A DNA stretch of 64,000 nucleotides from the NCBI RefSeq assembly GCF_001580455.1, contig NZ_CP010951.1:1488001-1552000 (forward strand), read 5' to 3'. The translations under genes and the position numbers were made by a program. The number at the start of each line of letters is the position of its first letter. The stretch's first letter is position 1. The notes below the pieces were generated by a model. That model saw only the letters and a program-made list of their open reading frames with translations. It was not told the origin of the DNA and did not search any database. Shown piece by piece: positions 33,586 through 42,929 of this stretch. This stretch comes from Ramlibacter tataouinensis (lineage in GTDB: Bacteria; Pseudomonadota; Gammaproteobacteria; Burkholderiales; Burkholderiaceae_C).

Positions 33586-34524
33586 TCAGGCGCCTGCGCG
33601 TTTCCCGGACAGATGCTTGTAGGTCTCGGTAAAACGCTGCTGGAGGTAGTCGGCGGCCGTCACCGGGGGGGACTTCGGCGCCTCGCCCGGCGGCACGCAG
33701 CCCGGCAGCGCGCTGACCAGTGCATCCGGGTTCGGGTCCAGGAAGAAAGCGATGGAGTAGCGCTCCTGGCGCGGAGGCAGCACGCGGTGCGGCGTGGAGA
33801 CGTACACGTCGTTGGACCAGCGCATCAGGCAGTCGCCAATGTTGCAGACGAAGGCACCCGGCAGCGGCGGCACGTCGATCCAGCCGCCGTCGCGGCGCCG
33901 GACCTGCAGGCCCGCGACACCGTCGGTTGCCAGCAGCGTCACGTTGCCGTAGTCGGTATGGGTTCCGGCGCCCGCCTGGCCGGCCGGCGCGTCGGATGCG
34001 AAGGCTGCCGGGTAGTGAAGCAGCCGCAGCGTGGCCTGTGGCCGGTCAATCTTGTCGGCGAAGAAGTCCTCGGGCAAGCGTAAGTCCAGGGCAAACGCCG
34101 CGTGCAGCCGGCGGCCGACGGCGTGCACGGCGTCGAAATAGGCCTGGACCCGCTCGCGCCACCCGGGCAGTGCCGGCCACACGTTGGGCGGCCGGGTCGC
34201 CTCGTCGGTCCAGATGACGTTGAAAGCCTCCTTCAGGTCGGGCTGCGCCTTCTCGTCGAGCGATTCGGTTGCGAGCGCAACGTAGCCGCGGTTGTGGCCG
34301 TGCGTGCCGATGGCCAGCCGCTGCTTCGCTTCGAGCGGCTGGGCGAAGAACTGCGCGGCCGCCGCAAACGTGTCGGCGATCCGCTCCCCCGCCACCCCGT
34401 GGCCCGTGATGGCGAAGAAGCCGGTGTCCCGGCAGGCTGCACCGATAGCGCCCGCGACGGCGGCGCGACGGGTGGGGTCGGCCGACTGCAAGGCGGCAAT
34501 GTCGATGATCGGGATCTGCGTCAT
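33586..34524 (-). CDS. 2-oxoglutarate/Fe(II)-dependent oxygenase (isopenicillin N synthase-like)
   Basis: A 312-residue non-haem iron enzyme. The iron facial triad is H189-x-D191 (GTHTDYGN) and H246 (STPHRVLP); R255-x-S257 in QERYSIAFF is the usual 2-oxoglutarate or substrate carboxylate anchor. The N-terminal domain (IPIIDIAALQS, GFFAITGHG) is the DIOX_N domain. Such proteins hydroxylate, desaturate or ring-close diverse compounds. The gene lies between the convergent esterase gene and the MalT-like regulator gene, 33 bp past the latter, so it may be cotranscribed with the regulator. Confidence 0.88.
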   Translation of the reverse strand: MTQIPIIDIAALQSADPTRRAAVAGAIGAACRDTGFFAITGHGVAGERIADTFAAAAQFFAQPLEAKQRLAIGTHGHNRGYVALATESLDEKAQPDLKEAFNVIWTDEATRPPNVWPALPGWRERVQAYFDAVHAVGRRLHAAFALDLRLPEDFFADKIDRPQATLRLLHYPAAFASDAPAGQAGAGTHTDYGNVTLLATDGVAGLQVRRRDGGWIDVPPLPGAFVCNIGDCLMRWSNDVYVSTPHRVLPPRQERYSIAFFLDPNPDALVSALPGCVPPGEAPKSPPVTAADYLQQRFTETYKHLSGKRAGA

Positions 34525-34557
34525 GACACCATTGAAGTGGAGTACTGCCTGCCGAAG

Positions 34558-37275
34558 CTACTCGATCAACCCTTGCTTGCGCGCCCGGGCCAACGCGTCG
34601 TAGCGGCTCGACACGCGCAGCTTGGCCATGATGTTGCGGAGGTTCCACTTCACCGTTTCGGGGGCGATGTTCAGCGTTTGCGCCACGCGCTTGCTGGACA
34701 TGGCCTTCGAGATCAAGGTCAAGATCTCGAACTCGCGCGGTGTCAGGCTGACGCGCTCCTCCGTGGGGTCGACGCGGGCCGAGGCCGCTTGCTTTTTCAC
34801 CGCCTCCGGGGCTTTGGTGCTGCCGCCGCCGAATCTTGAGAGCAAATCGGCAAGGTATTGGGAGGCCTGGGCATCGAGCTGGGCGTGTCCTTGAAGCCGG
34901 GCCAGCAGTTGGCCGACCCGCGGGCCTTCGTCCACAAAGGTCCGCACCAGGCCGAATCGAGCCCCCGCGTGCAGCACGTGGAGCAGCAGTTCGTCGGCCT
35001 CAGAGTCCCGCCTCAAATAGTCGAGTGCGAGCGCGGAAAGAATGTCCGCCGACACCACCATCCTGCCGCGCCCATACCGCTGGGCCACTTGGCGCACCGT
35101 CGATAGCCCGCGCAGCGCGTCTTCGGGGTCGCTGTTGACTAGGGACAGGCGGGCACGCGCCAAAGCGGCCAGCGCCGGTATCTCGGCGCGCAGTCCCTCG
35201 GCGTTGGCGTGGCGTTCGCCCAGCCCGTTCAGCCGGGCCGACAGGTCGGCGGCACGTGCGCGGTCGCCCTTTTGCAGCAGAACGCGGACTTGTTCGGCCA
35301 GCATGTAGGCCACCGGACGGTCCAGGCCCAGGCTGTGATAGTGCGCGGCGTGCCAATCGAGAAACGCGAGCGCCTTGTCCGGCGACTCCTGCAGGCCATC
35401 CAATCGGGCGTGGCAAAGCGCAGCCGAGATCATCAGGGAGGGCATGGCCGACCGAAGAATGCTGACACGGTTGGAGACCGTCTCGCGCGCATCGTCGATG
35501 CGGTCCAGTTCATAGTAGGCATCGGCCAGCGTTGCGGCGCACATGTCGGCGCAGGCGGACTGGCGCCCATGCGCACTGATGCTGCGGGCGAGCTCGATCG
35601 TAATCAGGCGTGCCCCTTCCCTGGCGTTGCCCTCCTGCAGCATCAGGGAGGCGCGCGTGGCTTCGGCCAGGATCGCCATGTCGCTCAGGCGGTCTTCGGG
35701 GGCGATCGGGTTCTGGTCGAGCAACCGGTACGCGTCGGCATAGCGGCCGACCGCCGAATACGCCGACATCATCAGCACCAGGTACGAGTGGCGCAGGAAC
35801 CGGTTCTCGAACACCTGGTCCCTCATGGGCTCCAGCAGGTCGAGGGCGCGCCTGGAATCGTCGCGGTGCAAGGCCACGGCGCCATCCACCAGGGGCAGCT
35901 TGGACGAGATGGCCGGTATCGTCGCGGCCTCGCTCTCGCGCATCTTGGCGATCCATCGTTCACCCTCGGCGGGACGGGCCGAGAACGCGAAGGAGAGGCA
36001 CGCGAGAAAGAACAGGTTCGGATGCGCGTGCAGGGTTTCCTGCGGCACGCGTTCCAGCAGGTTCAGCATGAGGCGGATGTAGCTTAGGCTCCAGGTGGCC
36101 GGGGCGGCGTTCTCGATTGCCCCGACGGCAAAGTCCAGGTCACCGCCGTGGATGGCGTGTCGAACGGCTTCTATGAGCAGGCCGCGGTCGGCGAACCACC
36201 GGCTGGCGCGCCGGTTGGCTTGCTCGACGACCGCTCGCCCGCGACGCTTCAGGCGCGTGAACAGGAGATCGCCGAACAGCGGATGGAAGCGGTACCAGAG
36301 CAGGTCGTCCTCGAACTCCACGCGGTAGATGAACAGGTTCTGTTCCTCCGCCTGCTGGATCAGCTCTGCCGCGTTCGACTGCCCGGTCACCGCCTGCGCC
36401 AGGTCGGCGTTGAAGCGGCGGCAGACCGACGTCTGCTCCATGAAGTCGATCGATGCGGCCGGCAGGTGGGCCAGGACGTCCTCGGCCAGGTAGGCCTGAA
36501 GCTCGCTCGAATTGCCACCCAATTGCCGCAGGCCGGTGCGCGTTTCGGGCCGCGTGCGCAGCATGATCGCCATGAGTTCCAGGCTGGCGGGCCAGCCGCT
36601 GGTCTTGTCGTGGATCAGCCGCACTTCGTCCGGCCCCAGCTTCATCGCGCCGAGGTTGCGGTCAAAGAAGGACCGCGTTTCTTCCAGGTTGAAGGGCAAC
36701 TCGCTGAACCCCACTTCCGCCAGGCGCCCCAGCACCCGCAGGCGGCTGACGGTCAGGGGCGGCGTGGTGCGCGAGGCGATCACGACGTGCAGGTTCGGGG
36801 GGCAGTGGTCGATCAGCTTTTGCATCAGCCCATGTGCGCGCTGATCGCTGACATGGTGGTAGTCGTCGACGATGAGGTACAGGTCCTTGGATGAGGAACT
36901 CGCGGCCGCGGCGTTGACGATGGCGGCGACGACGACATCGGTCGATTTCCCGATGTCCCCGTCAAGCAGCGCGTCGTCTTCGACCGGAATGCCCAGGCGG
37001 CGCAAGGCCGCGAGCAGATAGGCACAGAAGGTCGCGAGATCCTTGTCGTCGTGGCTCAGGGACAGCCAGGAGACCTCGTCGCCGTTCTTGATGAGCTCCT
37101 GGCGCCACTGCGCCAGGAGCACCGTCTTGCCGAAGCCGGCGCTGCCGGTGATCAGCGCGAGCGTGCAGCGCTGCTCGCTGCGCAGCAACTCCAGCAGATG
37201 TCCTCTATGGATATATCGCGCGCCGATCTGCGGCGGCGCGAACTTCGTGGAAATGAAAAGCTTGTCGAAATTCAT
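34558..37275 (-). CDS. LuxR-family regulator of the MalT (LAL/STAND) type
   Basis: A 905-residue activator-type protein: an NTPase domain at the N-terminus with Walker A G44-SAGFGKT51 and Walker B LYLIVDDYHH, a winged-helix and helical-repeat (TPR-like) middle, and a C-terminal LuxR HTH at about 843-900 (SLTPREFEILTLISKAMSSK ... VKWNLRNIMAKL). MalT-type regulators bind ATP and an inducer, multimerise and activate promoters with G/C-rich decamer repeats. It is divergent from a DUF1254 gene. In Pseudomonas such regulators adjoin DUF1302/DUF1329 and acyl-CoA ligase genes, families encoded further along this window, so it is the best candidate activator of the regulon. Confidence 0.92.
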   Translation of the reverse strand: MNFDKLFISTKFAPPQIGARYIHRGHLLELLRSEQRCTLALITGSAGFGKTVLLAQWRQELIKNGDEVSWLSLSHDDKDLATFCAYLLAALRRLGIPVEDDALLDGDIGKSTDVVVAAIVNAAAASSSSKDLYLIVDDYHHVSDQRAHGLMQKLIDHCPPNLHVVIASRTTPPLTVSRLRVLGRLAEVGFSELPFNLEETRSFFDRNLGAMKLGPDEVRLIHDKTSGWPASLELMAIMLRTRPETRTGLRQLGGNSSELQAYLAEDVLAHLPAASIDFMEQTSVCRRFNADLAQAVTGQSNAAELIQQAEEQNLFIYRVEFEDDLLWYRFHPLFGDLLFTRLKRRGRAVVEQANRRASRWFADRGLLIEAVRHAIHGGDLDFAVGAIENAAPATWSLSYIRLMLNLLERVPQETLHAHPNLFFLACLSFAFSARPAEGERWIAKMRESEAATIPAISSKLPLVDGAVALHRDDSRRALDLLEPMRDQVFENRFLRHSYLVLMMSAYSAVGRYADAYRLLDQNPIAPEDRLSDMAILAEATRASLMLQEGNAREGARLITIELARSISAHGRQSACADMCAATLADAYYELDRIDDARETVSNRVSILRSAMPSLMISAALCHARLDGLQESPDKALAFLDWHAAHYHSLGLDRPVAYMLAEQVRVLLQKGDRARAADLSARLNGLGERHANAEGLRAEIPALAALARARLSLVNSDPEDALRGLSTVRQVAQRYGRGRMVVSADILSALALDYLRRDSEADELLLHVLHAGARFGLVRTFVDEGPRVGQLLARLQGHAQLDAQASQYLADLLSRFGGGSTKAPEAVKKQAASARVDPTEERVSLTPREFEILTLISKAMSSKRVAQTLNIAPETVKWNLRNIMAKLRVSSRYDALARARKQGLIE

Positions 37276-37334
37276 CGATCAGGAACGCACTTCCAGGGGC
37301 AAGGTGAACAGTGCCATGACCCCACCTATCGTAA

Positions 37335-37362
37335 ACCCGCCCCAGTTCGCTTTGGGTGGGGC
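37335..37362. promoter_or_regulatory. C/G-rich dyad, proposed regulon operator (site 3)
   Basis: ACCCGCCCC-agttcgc-TTTGGGTGGGGC lies between the MalT-like gene and the DUF1254 gene, 60 bp from one start and 58 from the other. A further CCCACC half lies at 37321-37326. Confidence 0.5.
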
Positions 37363-37419
37363 GGCAGGGCGCAACCGGGCCATAGATTCTCCGGCACCCA
37401 CAACCCTTTGGAACCAACG

Positions 37420-38781
37420 ATGACAATGGAAACTACGACGCCACCCAAGCGGCTGCTCGTGCCTGCGCTGCTGCTCGCGGCATTCGCCCCAGCCCATGCC
37501 GCCACGTCGCCGCAGCCGAGTGACGCCGGGACGGCAGCAAGCCAATCCGCGCCGGCCGCCGTGACCGACCAGGAGATCTCGGAGGCCTACGTGTACCTGC
37601 TCGGCCGGCTGCTGGTTCTGCGTCAGCAGCGCCTGGACTTCGAGCGCGAGGGCCTTTCCTGGAACACGCTCGTCCACCGCGAGGCGGGTGGCGTGAAGTG
37701 GTCCAACCCCAACCTGGACGTCGTTTACAGCGAGGCGTGGGTCGCCGTGGACGAACAGTCTTGCGTGCTGCTGGAGATCCCCAAGATCACAGGCCGCTAC
37801 TACGGCTGGCAAATGCTCAATGGCTGGGGCGAGACCGTCCTCAACATCCACGACCGCAATTTCCCCCAGCAACCGCATGGCCGCTACGCCCTGTGCCTGA
37901 AGGGTGCGAATGTGCAAGTCCCTGCGGGTGCGCTGCGCATCGACCTGCCCAGCCGGACGAGTCGCGTGCTGGCACGCATCGAGCTGGGCAAGGATGCCGC
38001 GGAGGCCGTGCGCCTGCAGCATCAGTTCAAGCTCACCCCGCTCGGCCAGCCGAAGATCGAGCCGCCGCCGCAGGTGCCCTTGTTCACCTTCGCACAGTTG
38101 CCCGGTGCGGAAGCGTTCGAGCAGGCGTCGGCGATCCTGGCCAGCGAATCCGACATCAATCCCGGCATGGACGCGGTCCGTGCGTACGTGCGCGCGGCAG
38201 AGGCGATCGTCAAGTCGGGGCCCGAAGGCCGCGCGAGGGTGGAGAAGGCGATCCGCGAACTTGGCGTGCCGGCGCTTGGCAAGTACCGCGCTACGCTGGG
38301 CAAGACGCAGGGCGGCTGGTCCCAGCCCACGCTCGGCAACTATGGAAGCAGCTACCCCGCCCGCACCCTGACCAACATCGCCGGGATCTGGGCCAACAAT
38401 GCCCGGGAATACGTTGCCTACGCGGCGCGTGGGCTCGATGGCGGCGCCGTCTACACGCAAACCTTTCCCAAGGAGGCACTGCCGAACGGCAAGGCCAAGT
38501 ACTACTGGTCGGTTACGGCCGTCGATGCGAAGCAGTTCCACGTCATTCCCAATCCGCTCAAGCGCCACATCCTGAGCAGCAACCTGTCTCCGTTGAAGTT
38601 CAACGCCGATGGCTCGCTCACCCTGGTGTACGCGCCGAAAAAGCCTGACAACCATCCCGAATCGAACTGGCTGCCAACCCCCGAGGAGGGCAAGTACAAC
38701 CTGACCTACCGGTTCTACGGGGCCACGGACGATCTGATGGAAGGAAAGTACTTCCCGCCCCAGCTCGTGAAGGCACCCTAG
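37420..38781 (+). CDS. DUF1254/DUF1214 domain protein (copy 1)
   Basis: A 453-residue exported protein: after a short lead the segment PKRLLVPALLLAAFAPAHA acts as a signal peptide. The N-terminal DUF1254 part contains SNPNLDVVYSEAWVAVDEQS and the C-terminal DUF1214 part contains YYWSVTAVDAKQFHVIPN and SNWLPTPEEGKYNLTYRFYG, the family's recognisable WL-P-...-Y/F end. Function of these domains is unknown. Family members are often multicopy in soil Proteobacteria. Divergent from the MalT-like regulator, so it is probably its direct target. Start could also be the ATG at 37426. Confidence 0.85.
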   Translation: MTMETTTPPKRLLVPALLLAAFAPAHAATSPQPSDAGTAASQSAPAAVTDQEISEAYVYLLGRLLVLRQQRLDFEREGLSWNTLVHREAGGVKWSNPNLDVVYSEAWVAVDEQSCVLLEIPKITGRYYGWQMLNGWGETVLNIHDRNFPQQPHGRYALCLKGANVQVPAGALRIDLPSRTSRVLARIELGKDAAEAVRLQHQFKLTPLGQPKIEPPPQVPLFTFAQLPGAEAFEQASAILASESDINPGMDAVRAYVRAAEAIVKSGPEGRARVEKAIRELGVPALGKYRATLGKTQGGWSQPTLGNYGSSYPARTLTNIAGIWANNAREYVAYAARGLDGGAVYTQTFPKEALPNGKAKYYWSVTAVDAKQFHVIPNPLKRHILSSNLSPLKFNADGSLTLVYAPKKPDNHPESNWLPTPEEGKYNLTYRFYGATDDLMEGKYFPPQLVKAP

Positions 38782-38782
38782 G

Positions 38783-38816
38783 CTCCCTCTCCCTCCCCCT
38801 CCGGGGGAAGGAGGAA
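38783..38816. repeat. C/G-rich inverted repeat between convergent genes
   Basis: CCCCCTCCGGGGG core (about 38795-38808) flanked by CCTC and AAGGAGG arms. Similar to the hairpins at 42895, 52961 and 16651; may act as a bidirectional terminator between the DUF1254 gene and the phosphatase gene. Confidence 0.65.
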
Positions 38817-38822
38817 GACAAA

Positions 38823-39647
38823 TCAGCGTGTGCCGAGCGCCTGCGCTTCGGCCCCGCAGTCGCGCGACGGAGCGAGCTTCTTGCTGCGTGCCTCGCGAAT
38901 CTCCTTGCGGGCGGCCTCGACCTCGGCAAGGAACGCCGGTTCGGCGTGCACGCGCGCCACCACCCCAGCCGCCACCAGGCGCCCCGCATCGACGTCGCTC
39001 TGCCAATGCACGCCGCAGATGACGCGGCTCTGGCCGTAGGCCTCGCCGCGCTTGAGGATGGCATCGGCGCGCTCCGGCACGATCTCGGCCAGCACCAAGG
39101 CCCAGGCCCACCCCAGCGACGAGTGTCCGGAAGGATAGGAACCGTCCTTGGCCAGGCTCGCTTCCTCGGCCGGCGCGCAGGTGGGCTCGTTGTAGGTGGC
39201 GAAGGGCCGCTTGCGCTTGTAGCTGTCCTTGGCGGCGTAGGTGGCCAGCCCCGCATCGGCCATCGTGCGACGCAGCAGCAGGTAGGTGTGCGGCGTGTCC
39301 TTCTCGGTGATTGGCAAGTCCGCTGCACATGAGAATGCGGCTGCGGCCTGCGGGAAGCGCAGCACGGCGTCTTCACTGGCCTGCTTCCAGCGCGCGCTAC
39401 CCTGCAGGCTGCGGGTGCTGCGATAGGCCTCCTCGTCAACGGCGAAGGCGGCGGTGCCTGATGCGGGTGGCGCAGCCAATAGCGTCAGGCTGTTGGGCAA
39501 GGCGTTGCGCGGCAAGTAGCCGGCCAGGACGCCCGGGCGGATCTCCGGCACCTCGCTCGCAGGCGTGGGCCTGGGCAATTGGCTGCTGCACGCGCCCAGG
39601 CAGGCCAGGGCTGCAAGAGCTACAAGAAGTCGGTTCTGGATCGGCAT
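38823..39647 (-). CDS. Class A-like acid phosphatase (PAP2 superfamily), lipoprotein
   Basis: A 274-residue lipoprotein (signal ends LGAC at about residue 20). The three phosphatase motifs are present: K-x6-RP in KDSYKRKRPF, PSGH in GSYPSGHSSLGW, and SR-x5-H-x3-D in QSRVICGVHWQSDVD. Bacterial class A nonspecific acid phosphatases of this kind release phosphate from organic monoesters in the periplasm. The gene is divergent from the second DUF1254 gene across 192 bp with a C/G-rich dyad (39700-39719). ATG 39647 gives the normal start; the open frame extends upstream without meaning. Confidence 0.92.
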   Translation of the reverse strand: MPIQNRLLVALAALACLGACSSQLPRPTPASEVPEIRPGVLAGYLPRNALPNSLTLLAAPPASGTAAFAVDEEAYRSTRSLQGSARWKQASEDAVLRFPQAAAAFSCAADLPITEKDTPHTYLLLRRTMADAGLATYAAKDSYKRKRPFATYNEPTCAPAEEASLAKDGSYPSGHSSLGWAWALVLAEIVPERADAILKRGEAYGQSRVICGVHWQSDVDAGRLVAAGVVARVHAEPAFLAEVEAARKEIREARSKKLAPSRDCGAEAQALGTR

Positions 39648-39699
39648 TCGAGTCACTTCGGGAAAACAGAACATGATCCGGCCCCAGATCCCCGCGTGC

Positions 39700-39719
39700 A
39701 CCCCCCCTTTGCGGGGTGG
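39700..39719. promoter_or_regulatory. C/G-rich dyad, proposed regulon operator (site 4)
   Basis: ACCCCCCCTTTGCGGGGTGG, 53 bp before the phosphatase start and 120 bp before the DUF1254 copy 2 start. Clear dyad of CCCC and GGGG arms. Confidence 0.5.
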
Positions 39720-39839
39720 TTCGTGCGTTTGCCAGGGGAGCACTGGTGCTGAGCGGGCAGCAACATTGGACCTTGGTCCAATGGCCGGCAACCGCAGGCT
39801 GCAGAACATCGACCGTCGCACGGACAAAGGAGCATTGTC

Positions 39840-41285
39840 ATGGCGACGTCCCGCAAGGCCGAGAAGGGTTCGGCCCCCAAGCCCAACCCCCTCACCCCCT
39901 CGCCCGCCTGGGCCGCGGCGATGGCCCCCGCACCCGATGCGCGCGTGAAGATCACCGAGGCCTACGCCCGCATGGTCGCGCGCGACGCCTACTTCTGGGC
40001 CTGGCCGATGGTCAACATCTACAACCGCCGACTGGCTTTCGCGCGTTGCCCCGAGCCCATGTTGGCGAACGGCGTTCTGCCGACTGCGCCGCTGAACAGG
40101 CTGTCGATGCTGCACGACTACATCGCGCCGGAGCAGCGCTTCGTCGCCTGTCCCAACCAGGACGTGGTGTACGGCGGCAGCATTGCGGCGATGGACCTCT
40201 CGCCGGTCGTCGTGCAGGTGCCGGACTTCGGGGACCGCTTCTGGGTCTACCAGGTGGTGGACCTGCGCACCGACTCCTTCGCCCAAATCGGCAAGATGCA
40301 CGGCACCACGCCCGGCTTTTACCTACTCGTGGGGCCCCAGTGGCAAGGCGAGGTGCCCCGGGGCATCACGCAGGTGTTCCGCTCGAGCACGAATACCGCC
40401 TTCGTAGTGCCTCGCGTGTTCCAGGACGACACGCCCCAGGACCGCAAGGCCATCCAGTCGGCGATCGCGGGCATCGATCTCTATCCACTGGCCGAGTACG
40501 ACGGCGAGATGAAGCTGCGCGACTGGGCGAAACTGCCCAAGTCCCCGCCGGCTGCCGCGGGCTCAGAAGCGGGCGAATCGCGATGGGTATTCCCGGAAAA
40601 ATTCCTCCAGCAGTTGCCCGAGGTGATGGCCGACGCCCCGCCGCTGCCAGGCGAAGAGGCCCGCTACGCGCAGATCCTCGCCGTGATCGAGGCCGCCCTG
40701 CATGACCCGGTGCTGGAGGCGGCGATGGTCGACGAGGCGACGAAGTGCGAGGAGGAGCTCGTCAAGCCCTTGCTGCAGTTCCGGAACTGGGGCATTCCCA
40801 TGGGCAACCACTGGAGTTCGCTCGACAACACGGCCGCCTTCGGCACCGACTATTTCTCGCGGACGGCCGCCGCCAGGTCCAACATCCTGGTCAACGCACC
40901 ACGCGAAACCAAGTACATCTACCAGGACCTCGACGCCCAAGGGCGGCGGCTGAACGGAGCCCACCGCTACACGGTGACCTTCGCCAAAGGCCAGACGCCG
41001 CCCGCCTCCGGATTCTGGTCGCTCACCCTCTACGACGCCGACCACTTCTTCGTGCCGAATGAGCTCCATCGCTTTTCGCTCGGCACCAAGAACAAGGACC
41101 TGAAGACCGACGGCGACGGTGCGCTGACGATCTGCGTCCAAGCCGAAGCGCCGCCGCAGGCGCAACGGTCCAACTGGCTGCCCGCGCCCAAGGGGGACTT
41201 CTCCCTGTACCTCCGGGCGTACTGGCCGCAGACCTCGGTCGTCGATGGGTCGTGGGTCCCGCCGCCGGTGGATCGACGCGATTAG
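39840..41285 (+). CDS. DUF1254/DUF1214 domain protein (copy 2)
   Basis: A 481-residue protein with both halves: DUF1254 with CPNQDVVYGGSIAAMDLSPV and DUF1214 with SGFWSLTLYDADHFFVPNEL and SNWLPAPKGDFSLYLRAYWP. It differs from copy 1 in the lead region: the first 30 residues are charged and Pro-rich (MATSRKAEKGSAPKPNPLTP) with no obvious signal peptide, so it may be cytoplasmic. Function unknown. The stop overlaps that of the convergent ferritin-like gene. Confidence 0.85.
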   Translation: MATSRKAEKGSAPKPNPLTPSPAWAAAMAPAPDARVKITEAYARMVARDAYFWAWPMVNIYNRRLAFARCPEPMLANGVLPTAPLNRLSMLHDYIAPEQRFVACPNQDVVYGGSIAAMDLSPVVVQVPDFGDRFWVYQVVDLRTDSFAQIGKMHGTTPGFYLLVGPQWQGEVPRGITQVFRSSTNTAFVVPRVFQDDTPQDRKAIQSAIAGIDLYPLAEYDGEMKLRDWAKLPKSPPAAAGSEAGESRWVFPEKFLQQLPEVMADAPPLPGEEARYAQILAVIEAALHDPVLEAAMVDEATKCEEELVKPLLQFRNWGIPMGNHWSSLDNTAAFGTDYFSRTAAARSNILVNAPRETKYIYQDLDAQGRRLNGAHRYTVTFAKGQTPPASGFWSLTLYDADHFFVPNELHRFSLGTKNKDLKTDGDGALTICVQAEAPPQAQRSNWLPAPKGDFSLYLRAYWPQTSVVDGSWVPPPVDRRD

Positions 41286-41764
41286 GATTGGATCGGCTTG
41301 CCGAGCAGCGCCAGCACGGCGTCGGTCGACACGTCGCCCCGCCCGTCGATCTCGCGCACCACGAACGCCAGCAGCGCCTGTTCGTGCCGGGTGATGTGGC
41401 GCAGCAGCGCGCGCTCCTTGCCCTCTTCGGGCGCCAGTTTCTCGGCGGCACTGAACTGGGACATGAAGTTTTCCAACGTCGTCCGGAACATCAGCAGGAA
41501 CTCCAGCCACGGCATGGCCGAGAACCGCTCCGCCAGCTTCTGGCCGCGCTCGACACGATGGGCTTGATCGGCCGGTTCCACGCCCAATTCCTTCAACGCC
41601 GTGCGCAGGTGCTCCCTGGTTTCCGCTTCCAGTTGCGCCAGCACCGCCCACTTGTGTTTGCGGTCCGCGCCCTCAGCGCGCACCGACAAGCCGCGAAAGA
41701 ACGACTCGCCCTCGACCTCTTCGTCGAATCGTTGGATCAGGTACTGTCGATATTCGGCGGTCAT
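41282..41764 (-). CDS. Ferritin-like helical hypothetical protein
   Basis: A 160-residue soluble protein, mostly helical. Carboxylate/His residues spaced as in di-iron four-helix bundles can be seen: FDEEVEGESFF, LEAETREHLRTAL (E-x3-H) and LLRHITRHEQALLAF (H-x3-HE). This suggests a rubrerythrin- or hemerythrin-like metal-binding fold, but I do not recognise a named family. It lies between two DUF1254 genes, 47 bp past the stop of one (copy 3) on the same strand and overlapping the end of copy 2, so it may be cotranscribed with copy 3. Confidence 0.6.
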   Translation of the reverse strand: MTAEYRQYLIQRFDEEVEGESFFRGLSVRAEGADRKHKWAVLAQLEAETREHLRTALKELGVEPADQAHRVERGQKLAERFSAMPWLEFLLMFRTTLENFMSQFSAAEKLAPEEGKERALLRHITRHEQALLAFVVREIDGRGDVSTDAVLALLGKPIQS

Positions 41765-41811
41765 GCAGGTCTCCCCGGCCGTGAGGGCCAGAGCCCCCAC
41801 GGCCCCGTTGC

Positions 41812-42858
41812 TTACGGACGCGCGGCCGGCTGCGCCTCGGGGAAGCGCCACTGGCCGTTCAGTATCTCCGCGCGCGGACGGTACAGACGCACCATGTAGT
41901 TCCAGCCCTGGGTGATGGGCAGGCAATTCGGCACGGTGCCGTCACAGCCGCCGAACTGGACCGCGACCGAACCGTCGGCGCCCCGCTTCGCCGTGATGTT
42001 GTTGATCGTGTACGCGTTCTCCTTGTTGGGAATGAACCACCCTTCGGCGTTGTAGACGCTGATCGACCAGAAGCTGTCGACCGGCACGTCCTTCACCTTG
42101 AGCCGGTAGGTCGTCGCGCCGTCGTTCTGGCTGGGATTGACGAACTCGTAGAGCGCGTCCTTCTCCACCAGCCCGCCCCAGGCGATCGCGGCGCCGATCA
42201 GCTGACGCACGGGCGTGACCTGCTCCCGGGTGCCGAACATGCCCCGGGTGTCGCGGTAGGTTGCCCCGAGCACCATCAGCGCCTCGCGCATCTTCTTCAG
42301 GCTGGCCTGGTCCCAATTGGGAACCTCGAAGCGGCCGGCAGCCGCCTGGCTGCTCTGGATACCGTCCTGCAGCGCATTGGCCTGCCGCCGGTCCTCGGCG
42401 CTGGCCGGATCGAGCAGCGTGCGCACGAGAGCCACCACATAGCGCGTGCCGACCTTTTCCTTCGTCAGGACATGGGTGCCCGCGCCATACGTAGCGGCCG
42501 ACACGTTCTGGTCCTCGCTCAGCGTGACCATGGACATGTAGCGCTTGCCGGCGTCAGGCAGCGTCACCGTCACCGGCCCGGCGTCCAGGTCGAACACGCC
42601 GAAGGAGTAGAGCGTGTCGCGATTGACCCGGACGACGGTGATCTTGTCGATCGGCAGCAGGTCGCGGTAGTGGATGAATTTGCCGAACGCGCCTTGCCTG
42701 ACGAAGTTGCTGAAGTACCTGTCGGACTCGGCGCGGACGAAGTTCTCGGCCGTCACCGCCACGGTGGGCGAGCTCGGCGTGGCGTTTTGCGCCCAGGTGG
42801 CTTGGGCAGCGAGGGCGACGCCAACATAGGTAAGCGCGCGCAGCGAACGGGTGATCAT
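41812..42858 (-). CDS. DUF1254/DUF1214 domain protein (copy 3), exported
   Basis: A 348-residue secreted protein: signal peptide MITRSLRALTYVGVALAAQA then TWAQNATP. The DUF1254 half has KITVVRVNRDTLYSFGVFDL and the DUF1214 half has DSFWSISVYNAEGWFIPNKE and GWNYMVRLYRPRAEILNGQW. It is shorter than copies 1 and 2. ATG 42858 has GGAGGAG ten bases upstream. It is the last-but-one gene of the minus-strand operon that begins at 52282, with a 71-bp spacer holding a palindrome after the acyl-CoA ligase gene. Confidence 0.87.
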   Translation of the reverse strand: MITRSLRALTYVGVALAAQATWAQNATPSSPTVAVTAENFVRAESDRYFSNFVRQGAFGKFIHYRDLLPIDKITVVRVNRDTLYSFGVFDLDAGPVTVTLPDAGKRYMSMVTLSEDQNVSAATYGAGTHVLTKEKVGTRYVVALVRTLLDPASAEDRRQANALQDGIQSSQAAAGRFEVPNWDQASLKKMREALMVLGATYRDTRGMFGTREQVTPVRQLIGAAIAWGGLVEKDALYEFVNPSQNDGATTYRLKVKDVPVDSFWSISVYNAEGWFIPNKENAYTINNITAKRGADGSVAVQFGGCDGTVPNCLPITQGWNYMVRLYRPRAEILNGQWRFPEAQPAARP

Positions 42859-42894
42859 GATCAGTCTCCTCCAGAAAAAGTCAGTTGTCTTGAG

Positions 42895-42919
42895 CTCCCT
42901 CTCCCTGAGGGAGAGGGAG
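42895..42919. repeat. Near-perfect 25-bp palindrome
   Basis: CTCCCTCTCCCT and its exact reverse complement, separated by one base. Situated between the ligase stop and the DUF1254 copy 3 ribosome site. Same class as the hairpins at 16651, 38783 and 52961. Confidence 0.75.
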
Positions 42920-42929
42920 AAATTCAGCG

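Noticed and set aside
39656..40301. Extension of the phosphatase frame into the DUF1254 gene region
   Set aside because: Antisense to DUF1254 copy 2; a signal peptide with lipobox begins at 39647, fixing the true start.
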